The translations under genes were made by a program, and so were the position numbers. Positions 31,001-39,099 of a stretch of DNA of 64,000 nucleotides are shown here, piece by piece. How positions within the stretch are numbered: position 1 is the stretch's first letter; every line of letters starts with the position of its first letter. The stretch is from Pseudomonas sp. MWU13-2100 (GTDB lineage: Bacteria; Pseudomonadota; Gammaproteobacteria; Pseudomonadales; Pseudomonadaceae): NCBI RefSeq assembly GCF_023242365.1, contig NZ_JALLIX010000007.1, positions 1 to 64,000 on the forward strand, given 5' to 3'. The notes under the pieces are model-generated. The model saw only the letters and a program-made list of their open reading frames with translations, was not told where the DNA came from and made no database searches.

Positions 31001-33089
31001 CACTGTCACCGATCTTGTCGAAGGCCTGCTACCACGGGCGCAGCTCGATCAACTGAGGGACCTGAGCGGCCTGACCTTCACGTTCAAGGTCGCCTTCGAC
31101 GGCAGCAGCGACGAATCGGGCGCCTTGACATTCCCCCGGCTGTCATTGACGGTCAGGGCTCGCAAACGAGCGCCGGAACTGCTCTTCGACAGCAGCCCCG
31201 TCAGCCTGCCCGGCAAGATCTACCTGATCCCCTGCCACCCGCAAGTGCTGCCGCTCTTCGGCCCCGGCACGACCCTCCGGCGCGCGGCCAGCGGCGGTGT
31301 GCCCGGCTATCACTACAGCAGCGACAACCCGCGGATCGCCGTGGTCGACAGCCATGGCAAGGTCAGCGTACGCGGCAATGGCCAGACCACGATCCGTGTC
31401 AGCGACCGCGCCGGGCAGCGCAAAAGCTACCCGCTCAGTGTCAGTGGCGTGGTCCAGTGCTACAACCTGGGCGAAGGCAGCAGCGAAGAGACCCTGCGCA
31501 AGGCCCGACAAAAAGGCCTGGACGTTCCGTCGCTGGACGAACTGATCAGCATCCGCACGGCCTACGGCAAGCGCTGGCCGTTGCAGTCGCCGCTCAAGCC
31601 GAAAACCTGGTCCTCGACCACCAAAAGCGCGCTGGGACTGGTGCATGCGGTACTGGATATGACCCTGGACGTGGTCGAGCCGGATCGCCCCTATATCAAG
31701 ATCACCGCCGGCCTGGGCCTGATCCATGAGGCCAGCGGCCTGGGCATCGGGCCTGCGCTGATCAGCGACTGCAAAAAAGCCCGGGGCCTGCCCGCCGATG
31801 CCCGGGAACTGGAAAAGCCAAGGGTCGAGGCGGCCCTCGACGACGGCCAGGGACTCTTGCCGGTCAGCGCGCTCGACGCCCCGGTCCCGGTGACCTTCCC
31901 GGTCTGGGCCAACCCCGCCACGGATGAGACCTATCAGTTGCTCTGGGGCACGGAACTGCTCGGCAGCCCGATGTTCATTGCCCCCGGGGAGCATCCCGGC
32001 GACACCTTGAGCCTGGATATTCCCGTCGCGGCGCTCACCCACGGCCAGCATGAACTCAGGTACCGGGCGTACAGTACCGTCAGCCAGACCTGGACGGATT
32101 CGTTCCCCAGCCTGCTTGAGGTCGACCGCGAAAAGCCCGGCCAGCCGTTGCTCGCCGCCATGGCTTTTCCAGCGCTGATCAACGACGGCCTGACCTCGGC
32201 GGAGTTGACCCAGTTGGGCAATGTGCTGCCGGGCACCATCGCCAGTTACAACGGTTTCGCGCTCGGTGACCAGGTCACAACCTTATGGGGCGATGTCGAA
32301 GGACCGGGCATGCTGGTCATGGAGCTCAAGACCATTGTCATCGAATTTCCCCGTGCCTTCCTTGTCTCACTGGGGCCTGACGCCGATTGGCCGGTGACTT
32401 ACCGGATCAGGGACCGGGCCGGCAACCTTTCGGAGCGTTCCGAACCGGTCACGGTCAAGTTACGGCTGTCGGGCGCCGAGCGGCCCGAGCTGGTGTTCGA
32501 CCCGCGTCCGGTCACCCTCACTGGCAAGATCTACCTGATCCCCAGTCACCCGGCAGTGTTGCCCGCCTTCGGCCCGACGACTTCGGTACAACGCCAGGCC
32601 AGCGGCGGCACCCCCGGGTATACCTACACCTCGGACAATCCGGCGATTGCCGTGGTCGACGCGTCCGGCCTGGTCACGGTGCGTGGCAATGGCAGTACCC
32701 GCATCAGTGTGCGTGACCGCGACGGACAGACCAAAAGCTACAGCCTGTCGGTCAGCGGCGTGATCCACTGCCATGCCCTGGGGCTGGGGAGCTTCGCCAA
32801 CATGTCGGCCTTGGCCAACGCCGGGCAGCGGCGGCTGCCGGCCCGCGCCGAACTCGCACAGATCCATCGCCTCTATGGCAACCGCTGGCCCCTGGGCGTC
32901 CAGCGCGAATGGCTGGAAAACACCCCGCGGGAGGCGGAGTCGAGCACATCACGGGATTTCGGCCTGACCTGGTCCACCGACCGCGCGACCCAGGTGCCGC
33001 CGATCAAGTACTACACCGTGCACCTGCCCAGCGGCAAGGAGTCGATCCTGTTCGATCTGAGCAGTGCCTATGGCCTGGGCCTGAGCTGA
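25095..33089 (+). CDS. Giant modular protein: six DUF4329-like repeats, Ig-like modules, two BIG2/lectin-like ends
   Basis: A 2664-residue protein of unknown function. Residues 37-1332 hold six tandem repeats of 207-220 residues, each starting with a (L)GPLF.SADDAARHA...GG(V)I...FVAT.PL motif (about residues 40, 254, 474, 682, 908, 1123) and ending with AG.L.VL...LW..PG. Residues 1342-1566 match the small protein at 23457. Residues 1567-2030 are four further Ig-like modules. A BIG2 domain (SDNPRIAVVDSHGKVSVRGNG, about 2064-2115) is followed by a DUF1566/lectin-like stretch (LDELISIRTAYGKRWP), a glycine-containing linker, modules A-B (about 2240-2455) shared with the proteins at 15094, 19599 and 21623, then a second BIG2 (SDNPAIAVVDASGLVTVRGNG) and a second lectin-like end closing with YYTVHLPSGKESI. 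There is no signal peptide, RTX repeat or transmembrane helix, and the ribosome binding site is weak. It is probably surface-exposed or a large effector; the export route is unknown. Confidence 0.82.
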   Translation: MPQDALTHAEQPGASRFQVRSQVSSVRPAAVTPLLSRAFASLDEAVKYAHDQAAFKGSNRQSSFILKHAQKAEFSVTQAQLGAPAPFDPAAVFGRDALGELQLPAGFSLAALYCQAETAHEQLPPRERWLYENFFSPYDLLAGLYQARRARPATATAPPLPLFYGPPDGALLAYRSEDRELEQALLPEGADWQVRARHYREQLLSGALPCRQFVRTLAAAGQLQVLRTSSLWSRMGSVDPLRWAPFADAVLPELGPAFLSADDAARHAQQLIQGGTDKAFSGLIFQRQDATFVATLPTTGKVNRFKNDSPYPLTETGIASFPAGYQLYAVYRSNISLSAIKEQNAGQPDRSSTLSEQESRLRQKSITPDEVLTTLLARSQGVRAFYVLMTNANIIKYMPSGSDEEDALIPRLLPGNDLSNLDQLLPSEFIKSLAKTGGLYVVRGDPYWGQPGKVPGDWAPYPPKHASSPVLPAYGPLFDSADAAALYANERINGQCRDRQIGFIISDSHNRYVASEPLTVREPLFAAGMLPDAARSLPPGYRLAGFYYSAALYPQRLPYKDIWMYRNFFLPDELLAALKQIEAYLPAPGTPALPLYLSSHDGAQLKYLSLDIAFDKLLLAGSEPLPSYGERLTKGILTPLHLIHSLAESGELSVLHPSELWGSPGRLSNAWHPYRQLRRRALGPLFASADDAARHAHGQIPRRYDKVYGGVILKRADGLFVATAPLVSPTEIFDHTLIFPISNGFPLEDHSLVGTYNSRLGALDFSLPESEGRLYLNLFPTWDIYRAIRDRSIPLRYFSGQDGALIRYTSRHSPDEIELFKALSPSAASPLNLLDNPTEQRFKSGLEQDKGAVLRFVRSLVKVAELRVLVSGREVWTTPGKVLSIRDTAAGVDVETDQAPIARHAPVFSPVFMAAADAVRHALRHANQRARRSFGFIFKKTEKEYVATAPALDTSADFDRTLILPPEIAVLSLIPGFVLDGLYMAAPRLEAPPGDPVYQHFISARDFAHAIKTARETAIVPEHQNSTQLYLSSVDGSLLHYQVPLVPDADEVLLGNVFHNDGIDTQDQLENGSLSGRDYVRRVAASGKLTVLRPGTLWRQTGPVSATWDPSDNASGAIERYALGPLFAHADDAARYTHGQIGRGRGALLVDAIYRTSAPDGYVTLEPFVDGQAIKVTRTLADLKTQALEQQRLELTLGKTPLDSIHYAKPLDPARYETDDTPCFDFFCVEDICFVTRTLLADNLFLNGIYHSSQEGALLKYEPRDSRAQRDLCTPIEPGSDTGNGMTLPHARLINAVAGAGKLSVLETSPLWPEPGPIDANWTPPWAVAERRPRATRDLVPPLINSFNIGGVGATDVIDPQRPLPVVIAPLDLKPRDRIDLYWGNHADPVASHTQGSEPGASHLTLRVETRWIMSAPELTVRYVLTPFPGGAPETAETRVRIKLDVPGDPDTQSATPTVNDKLELPVILPPGVIEDPEGVSVLVKRYTNMAAGDAITVSWHGRLVRHPPLVAPSDEVLVPIDPAIIREAGNSDAILVRYEIRDGVNNWSRWSRPALVEVGIGDPDLRAPVVPRAQAMQLNLDALNGADVQTLVLRHEGMSSAQTLRLLVERETALGATLPAYSAVKPGSDSDAFVSFEVPNEQFLLIIQGQARFYYYVEAPNQPTRRSKSLSLQIVGRALMLKPPRIPVAEANGNVLDPTQTGVIARVEAYSFSAVGQTVSLIWLGVTAGGMEVLHEQSQAVIETDKDLDFTIPDDQLSGLAGGSVVVRYAVKTLAPEPIISQPLLLPVSASPLDLPRPEVLEAHDSVLFPLEALAGATIRVSYAMEPHDSIQAYWRGTPGNGSPTLEAKPGSAEGSVDFAVPVTAVSANIGKRVEVGYSVTRQGIAAPSKVLPLDILPIAHEQLQPPFVREAADNLLLDLNTFAGAAHIEVRKWPHIQVGQRIWLRIEGTRDDGRPFSFTLWNAEEVSTVTDLVEGLLPRAQLDQLRDLSGLTFTFKVAFDGSSDESGALTFPRLSLTVRARKRAPELLFDSSPVSLPGKIYLIPCHPQVLPLFGPGTTLRRAASGGVPGYHYSSDNPRIAVVDSHGKVSVRGNGQTTIRVSDRAGQRKSYPLSVSGVVQCYNLGEGSSEETLRKARQKGLDVPSLDELISIRTAYGKRWPLQSPLKPKTWSSTTKSALGLVHAVLDMTLDVVEPDRPYIKITAGLGLIHEASGLGIGPALISDCKKARGLPADARELEKPRVEAALDDGQGLLPVSALDAPVPVTFPVWANPATDETYQLLWGTELLGSPMFIAPGEHPGDTLSLDIPVAALTHGQHELRYRAYSTVSQTWTDSFPSLLEVDREKPGQPLLAAMAFPALINDGLTSAELTQLGNVLPGTIASYNGFALGDQVTTLWGDVEGPGMLVMELKTIVIEFPRAFLVSLGPDADWPVTYRIRDRAGNLSERSEPVTVKLRLSGAERPELVFDPRPVTLTGKIYLIPSHPAVLPAFGPTTSVQRQASGGTPGYTYTSDNPAIAVVDASGLVTVRGNGSTRISVRDRDGQTKSYSLSVSGVIHCHALGLGSFANMSALANAGQRRLPARAELAQIHRLYGNRWPLGVQREWLENTPREAESSTSRDFGLTWSTDRATQVPPIKYYTVHLPSGKESILFDLSSAYGLGLS
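25203..29090 (+). repeat. Six in-frame tandem repeats in the giant gene
   Basis: Six units of about 620-680 bases encode diverged copies of a domain recognised by FASADDAARHA / GGVI / FVAT at its start, a YxNFF...DxL segment in the middle, LPLYLSSxDGALLxY, then LVRxLAxAGxLxVL and an LWxxPG end. The copies are too different at DNA level to look like recent duplication. I relate the start motif to DUF4329 from memory. Confidence 0.75.
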
Positions 33090-33128
33090 GCCGGGACCTG
33101 CGCCAGCCTTGAGGCTTAAACGCAGATC

Positions 33129-33210
33129 CTGTGGGAGCGGAGCTTGTCGGATCGCCGCGAAGCTTTTAGCCGGCTCACGGCCCTATTCACGGGCAAGCGC
33201 CGCTCCCACG
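33129..33210. repeat. Degenerate REPIN
   Basis: Arms CTGTGGGAGCGGAGCTTG and GGGCAAGCGCCGCTCCCACG. The left arm carries a variant stretch (TCGGATCGCC) where others have CCC. It lies between the giant gene and ccoN1. Confidence 0.75.
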
Positions 33211-33219
33211 CCTGCCCCA

Positions 33220-33233
33220 TTGACCCCCGTCAA
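33220..33233 (+). promoter_or_regulatory. Anr/Fnr box upstream of cbb3 operon 1
   Basis: TTGACCCCCGTCAA, a perfect palindrome fitting TTGAT-N4-ATCAA with C/G at the fifth position. The box centre is 117 bases before the ccoN1 start. A TATAAC at 33282-33287 would place the box near -66 (class I position). The regulator would be Anr, encoded at 47461. Confidence 0.75.
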
Positions 33234-33343
33234 TACCACCCGCTGGCTATTTGCCCATGCTTGGCTGGCTTTTAGTCTGCCTATAACTCCAGATCCCGCG
33301 AATGCAAGAGCGCCGGCCGGGTCTGAACCGTGGATGGGGAACC

Positions 33344-34768
33344 ATGAACACTTCAATCAGTACCGCCTACAACTACAAGGTGGTCCGCCAATTCGCCATT
33401 ATGACGGTGGTATGGGGCATCGTCGGCATGGGGCTCGGGGTTTTCCTCGCCGCCCAATTGGTCTGGCCCGAACTCAACTTCAACCTACCGTGGACCAGCT
33501 TCGGCCGCCTGCGCCCGTTGCACACCAATGCGGTGATCTTCGCCTTCGGTGGCTGTGCACTGTTCGCCAGTTCCTACTACTCGGTGCAACGTACCTGCCA
33601 GACCCAGCTGTTTGCGCCAAAGATCGCGGCGTTCACCTTCTGGGGCTGGCAACTGGTGATCCTCCTGGCGGCCATCAGCCTGCCGCTGGGCTACACCAGC
33701 TCCAAGGAATACGCCGAACTGGAATGGCCGATCGATATCCTGATCACCATCGTCTGGGTCGCTTACGCCATTGTGTTCTTCGGCACGTTGGCGAAGCGCA
33801 CCACCAAGCACATCTATGTCGGTAACTGGTTCTTCGGCGCTTTCATCATCACCGTGGCGATCCTGCATATCGTCAACAACCTGGAACTGCCAGTCAGCCT
33901 GACCAAGTCCTACTCGATCTACTCCGGCGCTACCGACGCCATGGTCCAGTGGTGGTACGGGCACAACGCAGTGGGTTTCTTCCTGACCGCCGGCTTCCTC
34001 GGGATGATGTACTACTTCGTGCCGAAACAGGCCGAGCGCCCGGTGTATTCCTATCGCCTGTCCATCGTGCACTTCTGGGCGTTGATCACCCTGTATATCT
34101 GGGCCGGTCCCCACCACCTGCACTACACCGCCCTGCCGGATTGGGCCCAGTCCCTCGGCATGGTGATGTCGCTGATCCTCCTGGCCCCGAGCTGGGGCGG
34201 CATGATCAACGGCATGATGACCCTCTCGGGGGCCTGGCATAAGCTGCGCAGCGACCCGATCCTGCGCTTCCTGGTGGTGTCCCTGGCGTTCTACGGCATG
34301 TCGACCTTCGAAGGGCCGATGATGGCGATCAAGACCGTCAATGCCCTCTCCCACTACACCGACTGGACCATCGGCCACGTTCACGCCGGGGCCCTCGGTT
34401 GGGTGGCAATGATCTCCATCGGCGCGCTATACCACATGATCCCGAAAATCTTCGGCCGCTCGCAGATGCACAGCATCGGCCTGATCAACGCGCACTTCTG
34501 GCTCGCCACCATCGGCACCGTGCTCTACATCGCCTCGATGTGGGTCAACGGCATCGCCCAGGGCCTGATGTGGCGCGCGGTCAACGACGACGGCACGCTG
34601 ACCTACTCCTTCGTCGAAACCCTGGTGGCCAGCCACCCTGGCTACGTCGTCCGGCTGATCGGCGGGGCAATCTTCTTCAGCGGCATGTTGCTGATGGCCT
34701 ACAACACCTGGCGTACCGTGCGCGGCGCGCAACCCGCCGCCATGACCGCCGCCGCGCAGATGGCCTGA
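33344..34768 (+). CDS. ccoN1: cbb3-type cytochrome c oxidase subunit I, copy 1
   Basis: The 474-residue catalytic subunit of the cbb3 terminal oxidase. It binds low-spin heme b and the heme b3-CuB centre and reduces oxygen to water in the inner membrane with proton pumping. About 12 hydrophobic helices and the histidine ligand segments are visible ([49 protein letters not shown]). The start at 33344 ([17 protein letters not shown]) matches copy 2. It is the first gene of ccoN-O-Q-P. It is very similar to copy 2 at 36858, especially from residue 150 on. Numbering follows position (the P. putida style); P. aeruginosa numbering is reversed along the chromosome. Confidence 0.96.
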   Translation: MNTSISTAYNYKVVRQFAIMTVVWGIVGMGLGVFLAAQLVWPELNFNLPWTSFGRLRPLHTNAVIFAFGGCALFASSYYSVQRTCQTQLFAPKIAAFTFWGWQLVILLAAISLPLGYTSSKEYAELEWPIDILITIVWVAYAIVFFGTLAKRTTKHIYVGNWFFGAFIITVAILHIVNNLELPVSLTKSYSIYSGATDAMVQWWYGHNAVGFFLTAGFLGMMYYFVPKQAERPVYSYRLSIVHFWALITLYIWAGPHHLHYTALPDWAQSLGMVMSLILLAPSWGGMINGMMTLSGAWHKLRSDPILRFLVVSLAFYGMSTFEGPMMAIKTVNALSHYTDWTIGHVHAGALGWVAMISIGALYHMIPKIFGRSQMHSIGLINAHFWLATIGTVLYIASMWVNGIAQGLMWRAVNDDGTLTYSFVETLVASHPGYVVRLIGGAIFFSGMLLMAYNTWRTVRGAQPAAMTAAAQMA

Positions 34769-34778
34769 GGAGCTCGCC

Positions 34779-35387
34779 ATGAAACACGAAGTGATTGAAA
34801 AGAACGTCGGCCTGCTGATGCTGCTGATGGTGCTGGCCGTAAGTATCGGTGGCCTGACCCAGATCGTCCCGTTGTTCTTCCAGGACGTCACCAACAAGCC
34901 GGTCGAGGGTATGAAGCCCTACACCGCGCTGCAACTGGAAGGTCGCGACATCTACATCGCCAACGGTTGTGTCGGCTGCCACTCGCAGATGATCCGGCCA
35001 TTCCGCGCCGAAACCGAACGCTATGGCCACTACTCGGTGGCGGGCGAAAGCGTCTGGGACCATCCGTTCCTCTGGGGCTCCAAACGCACCGGGCCGGACC
35101 TGGCCCGGGTCGGCGGCCGCTACTCCGATGACTGGCACCGCGCGCACCTGTACAACCCGCGCAATGTGGTACCGGAGTCGAAAATGCCGGGCTACCCCTG
35201 GCTGGTCTCCACCCCGCTGGACAGCAGCCTGACCGAAACCAAGCTGCGGGCCATGCGTACCCTCGGCGTACCTTATACCGACGACGATATCGCCGGCGCC
35301 GTGGCCAGCGTCAAGGGCAAGAGCGAGATGGACGCCCTGGTCGCCTACCTGCAAGTGCTCGGCACTGCGATCAAGAGCAAGAGGTGA
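34779..35387 (+). CDS. ccoO1: cbb3-type oxidase subunit II (mono-heme cytochrome c), copy 1
   Basis: The 202-residue membrane-anchored mono-heme cytochrome c subunit. An N-terminal helix ([23 protein letters not shown]) leads into the periplasmic domain with the heme motif C64-V-G-C67-H68 followed by [10 protein letters not shown]; the distal methionine is likely in SKMPGYPWL. It passes electrons to CcoN. It starts 10 bases after ccoN1, with AGGAG in the gap. Confidence 0.96.
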   Translation: MKHEVIEKNVGLLMLLMVLAVSIGGLTQIVPLFFQDVTNKPVEGMKPYTALQLEGRDIYIANGCVGCHSQMIRPFRAETERYGHYSVAGESVWDHPFLWGSKRTGPDLARVGGRYSDDWHRAHLYNPRNVVPESKMPGYPWLVSTPLDSSLTETKLRAMRTLGVPYTDDDIAGAVASVKGKSEMDALVAYLQVLGTAIKSKR

Positions 35388-35390
35388 GTC

Positions 35391-35588
35391 ATGGATATGA
35401 GTACCGGAATGATCCGTGGCCTCGGCACCCTGGTGGTCTTTATCGCCTTCGTCGGCCTGGCCCTGTGGGTGTTCAACGCCAAGCGCACACCCGAGTTCGC
35501 CGAGGCCTGCATGCTGCCGTTCGCCGATGACGAGCCGCTTCCCGCCCCCCCTGAAGATCCCACTGCAACAAGGAGCACCCGGCCATGA
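35391..35588 (+). CDS. ccoQ1: cbb3-type oxidase subunit CcoQ, copy 1
   Basis: A 65-residue single-helix protein ([22 protein letters not shown]) with the conserved [14 protein letters not shown] tail. It stabilises the assembled cbb3 complex. It starts 3 bases after ccoO1, overlaps ccoP1 by 4 bases (ATGA), and has GAGGTGA as ribosome binding site. Confidence 0.93.
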   Translation: MDMSTGMIRGLGTLVVFIAFVGLALWVFNAKRTPEFAEACMLPFADDEPLPAPPEDPTATRSTRP

Positions 35589-36523
35589 CCACCTTCTGGA
35601 GTGCGTATATCTGCGTGCTGACCATCGGCAGCCTGATCGGCCTGACCTGGTTGCTGGTCGGTACGCGCAAGGGTGAAACCAAGGGCAGCGTCGACCAGAC
35701 CATGGGCCACAGCTTCGACGGCATCGAGGAGTATGACAACCCGCTGCCGCAGTGGTGGTTCATGCTGTTCGCCGGGACCCTGGTGTTTGCCGTCGGCTAC
35801 CTGATCCTCTACCCCGGCCTGGGCAACTGGAAAGGCATCCTGCCCGGCTACGAGAACGGCTGGACCGGCGTTCATGAGTGGGAAAAGGAGATGGACAAGG
35901 CCGATGCCAAGTTCGGGCCGATCTTCGCCAAATTCGCGGCGATGCCCGTGGAAGAAGTGGCCAAGGACCCGCAAGCATTGAAAATGGGCGGGCGCCTGTT
36001 CGCCTCCAACTGCTCGGTGTGCCATGGCTCGGACGCCAAGGGCGCCTATGGCTTCCCGAACCTCGCCGACAACAGCTGGCGCTGGGGCGGCAGTGCCGAC
36101 ACCATCAAGCAGACCATCATGGGGGGACGTATCGCGGCCATGCCGGCCTGGGGCGAAATCCTCGGTGAAGCCGGCGTGAAGAATGTCGCCGCCTATGTCA
36201 GGCATGAGCTGGGCCATCTACCCTTGGCCGAAGGTAGCGATGCCAACGTGCAGGCCGGCCAGCAGATTTTCAGCACCACCTGCGTGGCCTGCCACGGCGC
36301 CACCGGCCAGGGCACCCCAGCCATGGGCGCACCGAACCTGACCGAGCCGACGGCGTTCATCTACGGCAGCAGCCTGGCGCAATTGCAGCAGACCATCCGC
36401 CATGGTCGCCAAGGCCAAATGCCAGCCCAGAGCGAAATGCTCGGCAATGACAAGGTGCAGTTGCTGGCCGCCTATGTGTTCAGCCTGTCCCACGGCAATC
36501 AAGGAGAAAACAAAGCGCAATAA
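35585..36523 (+). CDS. ccoP1: cbb3-type oxidase subunit III (di-heme cytochrome c), copy 1
   Basis: The 312-residue di-heme cytochrome c subunit that receives electrons from soluble cytochromes. Two N-terminal hydrophobic segments (residues about 5-25 and 55-78) flank the conserved [17 protein letters not shown] loop. The heme motifs are C143-SVC-H147 and C233-VAC-H237. The copy at 39096 is 12 residues longer, with an insertion between the membrane part and the first heme domain. Last gene of the first operon. Confidence 0.96.
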   Translation: MTTFWSAYICVLTIGSLIGLTWLLVGTRKGETKGSVDQTMGHSFDGIEEYDNPLPQWWFMLFAGTLVFAVGYLILYPGLGNWKGILPGYENGWTGVHEWEKEMDKADAKFGPIFAKFAAMPVEEVAKDPQALKMGGRLFASNCSVCHGSDAKGAYGFPNLADNSWRWGGSADTIKQTIMGGRIAAMPAWGEILGEAGVKNVAAYVRHELGHLPLAEGSDANVQAGQQIFSTTCVACHGATGQGTPAMGAPNLTEPTAFIYGSSLAQLQQTIRHGRQGQMPAQSEMLGNDKVQLLAAYVFSLSHGNQGENKAQ

Positions 36524-36857
36524 ATACCGGATATCCCCTGCCGCATCGATCAAGGTGCGGCAGTTCCCCGCCTGTACGCGACCCAGTGTCGCACCTCTCC
36601 TTTGGTCCGCCTACCCACTCCCGGGAATCGGTACTAAGCTTTGCAAACTTCGATCAAAGCGTACCCCCGTCGCCTACCGGTCGATCCGGGTGTTTCCGAA
36701 GGCGCGCTTTGACCTTACATCGAGCATGGAAAGGCCGCAGAATCAGCTTTGCAAGGTATTGACCTGGGTCACGGCGCGTTGCAAAGACCCTACATTTTAT
36801 CCATACTTGCGGCCGATTTTACTCCTAATAAATATACCCAAACCGTGGAACCTTAGA
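36524..36857 (+). promoter_or_regulatory. Inter-operon region between the two cbb3 operons
   Basis: A 334-base gap with no gene. An 8-bp hairpin CTGCCGCA / TGCGGCAG (36538-36563) without a T-run may act as a weak terminator. An Anr-like box follows at 36759 with -10-like TACATT / TTTTAT at 36791-36800. The ccoN2 frame is open through part of this gap but the extension is not conserved. Confidence 0.6.
36759..36772 (+). promoter_or_regulatory. Anr/Fnr-like box upstream of cbb3 operon 2
   Basis: TTGACCTGGGTCAC, one mismatch from a TTGAC-N4-GTCAA palindrome. The -10-like TACATTTTAT lies 18 bases downstream, which puts the box close to the -41.5 class II position. Confidence 0.6.
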
Positions 36858-38300
36858 ATGAGCACAGCAATCAGTCCGACTGCTTATAACTATAAGGTAG
36901 TCCGCCAGTTCGCCATCATGACGGTGGTCTGGGGGATCCTTGGCATGGGGCTCGGTGTCTTCATCGCCTCGCAACTGGTCTGGCCGGAGTTGAATTTCGG
37001 CCTGCCGTGGACGAGTTTTGGACGCTTGCGCCCGTTGCACACCAACCTGGTGATCTTCGCCTTCGGTGGTTGTGCATTGTTTGCCACCTCCTACTATGTC
37101 GTGCAGCGAACCTGCCAGGTGCGACTGATCTCCGACGGCCTCGCGGCCTTCCACTTCTGGGGTTGGCAGGCGGTCATCATCGGCGCCATCATCACCCTGC
37201 CGCTGGGTTACACCACCACCAAGGAATACGCCGAACTGGAATGGCCCCTGGCTATCCTGCTGGCGATTGTCTGGGTGGTCTACGCCCTGGTGTTCTTCGG
37301 CACCATCGTCAAGCGCAAGACCAAGCACATCTATGTCGGCAACTGGTTCTACGGTGCGTTCATCATCGTCACGGCGATGCTGCACATCGTGAACCATGCC
37401 TCCCTGCCGGTGAGCTTCTTCAAGTCCTACTCGGCCTATGCCGGGGCGACCGATGCGATGATCCAGTGGTGGTACGGGCACAACGCGGTGGGCTTCTTCC
37501 TGACCACCGGTTTCCTCGGGATGATGTACTACTTCGTACCGAAACAGGCCGAACGGCCGATCTACTCCTATCGCCTGTCCATCGTGCACTTCTGGGCGCT
37601 GATCACCCTGTACATCTGGGCCGGCCCCCACCACCTGCACTACACCGCCCTGCCGGACTGGGCCCAGTCCCTGGGCATGGCGATGTCGATCATCCTCCTG
37701 GCCCCGAGCTGGGGCGGCATGATCAACGGCATGATGACCCTCTCCGGCGCCTGGCATAAGCTGCGCACCGACCCGATCCTGCGCTTCCTGGTGGTGTCCC
37801 TGGCGTTCTACGGCATGTCGACCTTCGAAGGGCCGATGATGGCGATCAAGACCGTCAACTCATTGTCCCACTACACCGACTGGACCATCGGCCACGTGCA
37901 CGCCGGGGCCCTCGGTTGGGTGGCGATGATCTCCATCGGCTCGCTGTACCACATGTTCCCGAAAATCTTCGGCCGGCCGCAGATGCACAGTGTCGGGCTG
38001 ATCAACGCGCACTTCTGGCTCGCCACCATCGGCACCGTGCTCTACATCGCCTCGATGTGGGTCAACGGCATCACCCAGGGCCTGATGTGGCGCGCGATCA
38101 ACGACGACGGCACCCTGACCTACTCGTTCGTCGAAGCGCTGCAGGCCAGCCACCCCGGCTATATCGTGCGTGCCATCGGCGGTGCGTTCTTCGCCAGCGG
38201 CATGCTGCTCATGGCCTACAACGTGTTCCGTACCGTTCGCGCCTCGGACCCGGCTGAAGCTGAAGCCGCCGCTCAGATCGCTGTCGTTGGAGCTCACTGA
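36858..38300 (+). CDS. ccoN2: cbb3-type cytochrome c oxidase subunit I, copy 2
   Basis: The 480-residue second heme-copper catalytic subunit, with the same ligand segments as copy 1 ([49 protein letters not shown]). Differences from copy 1 cluster in the N-terminal third and the C-terminus. The start at 36858 ([18 protein letters not shown]) is set by alignment with copy 1; the reading frame extends to 36402 inside ccoP1, but those 152 residues are not cco-like. It overlaps ccoO2 by one base (TGATG). The operon sits next to ccoG, the position of the constitutive cbb3 copy in P. aeruginosa. Confidence 0.96.
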   Translation: MSTAISPTAYNYKVVRQFAIMTVVWGILGMGLGVFIASQLVWPELNFGLPWTSFGRLRPLHTNLVIFAFGGCALFATSYYVVQRTCQVRLISDGLAAFHFWGWQAVIIGAIITLPLGYTTTKEYAELEWPLAILLAIVWVVYALVFFGTIVKRKTKHIYVGNWFYGAFIIVTAMLHIVNHASLPVSFFKSYSAYAGATDAMIQWWYGHNAVGFFLTTGFLGMMYYFVPKQAERPIYSYRLSIVHFWALITLYIWAGPHHLHYTALPDWAQSLGMAMSIILLAPSWGGMINGMMTLSGAWHKLRTDPILRFLVVSLAFYGMSTFEGPMMAIKTVNSLSHYTDWTIGHVHAGALGWVAMISIGSLYHMFPKIFGRPQMHSVGLINAHFWLATIGTVLYIASMWVNGITQGLMWRAINDDGTLTYSFVEALQASHPGYIVRAIGGAFFASGMLLMAYNVFRTVRASDPAEAEAAAQIAVVGAH

Positions 38301-38908
38301 TGAAGCACGAAGTAGTCGAGAAGAATATCGGCCTGCTGGCCTTCTTCATGGTCATCGCCGTGAGCATCGGCGGCCTGACCCAGATCGTCCCGTTGTTCTT
38401 CCAGGACGTCACCAACAAACCGGTCGAAGGCATGAAGCCGCGCCCGGCGCTGGAGCTGGAAGGCCGCGACATCTTTATCGCCAACGGGTGTGTCGGCTGC
38501 CACTCGCAGATGATCCGCCCATTCCGCGCCGAAACCGAACGCTACGGGCACTACTCGGTGGCCGGTGAAAGCGTCTGGGACCATCCGTTCCTCTGGGGCT
38601 CCAAACGCACCGGGCCGGACCTGGCCCGGGTCGGCGGGCGCTACTCCGATGACTGGCACCGCGCGCACCTGTACAACCCGCGCAACGTGGTGCCCGAGTC
38701 GAAAATGCCGGCTTATCCGTTCCTGGTGGAAAACAAGCTCGACGGCAAGGACACGGCGAAGAAAATGGAAGTCCTGCGCACCCTCGGCGTGCCTTACACC
38801 GACGAAGACATCGCCGGGGCCAAGGATGCCGTGAAGGGCAAGACCGAAATGGACGCGCTGGTGGCCTACTTGCAGGGCCTGGGCACTATCATCAAAAGCA
38901 AACGGTGA
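38300..38908 (+). CDS. ccoO2: cbb3-type oxidase subunit II (mono-heme cytochrome c), copy 2
   Basis: A 202-residue paralogue of ccoO1 with the heme motif C64-VGC67-H68, an N-terminal anchor helix and the SKMPAYPFL distal-ligand region. Most differences lie after residue 145 ([17 protein letters not shown]). Its start is translationally coupled to ccoN2. Confidence 0.96.
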   Translation: MKHEVVEKNIGLLAFFMVIAVSIGGLTQIVPLFFQDVTNKPVEGMKPRPALELEGRDIFIANGCVGCHSQMIRPFRAETERYGHYSVAGESVWDHPFLWGSKRTGPDLARVGGRYSDDWHRAHLYNPRNVVPESKMPAYPFLVENKLDGKDTAKKMEVLRTLGVPYTDEDIAGAKDAVKGKTEMDALVAYLQGLGTIIKSKR

Positions 38909-38913
38909 TCTGG

Positions 38914-39099
38914 ATGGATATCGGGATGATTCGTGGCCTGGGCACCCTGGTGGTGATGGTGGCCTTTATCGGCCTGGCGCTGTGGGTGTTCAGCCCGCGA
39001 CGCAAATCGGAATTCGAGGACGCAACCCTGTTGCCTTTCGCGGATGACCCCGAAGCCATCAAACAGGTCGAAAAAGCGTCTAGGAGTAACAAAGAATGA
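38914..39099 (+). CDS. ccoQ2: cbb3-type oxidase subunit CcoQ, copy 2
   Basis: A 61-residue single-helix subunit: [20 protein letters not shown] and [14 protein letters not shown]. The ATG at 38914 is chosen over the GTG at 38905, which overlaps the ccoO2 stop; copy 1 also begins MDM/MDI. It overlaps ccoP2 by 4 bases. Confidence 0.92.
   Translation: MDIGMIRGLGTLVVMVAFIGLALWVFSPRRKSEFEDATLLPFADDPEAIKQVEKASRSNKE

Noticed and set aside
15094..33089. RTX or type I secreted adhesin interpretation
   Set aside because: No glycine-rich calcium repeats, no retention module and no T1SS genes in the window.
36402..36857. In-frame N-terminal extension of ccoN2 by 152 residues reaching into ccoP1
   Set aside because: Not cco-like, overlaps the preceding gene and lacks a start context; copy 1 and family N-termini begin at the equivalent of 36858.
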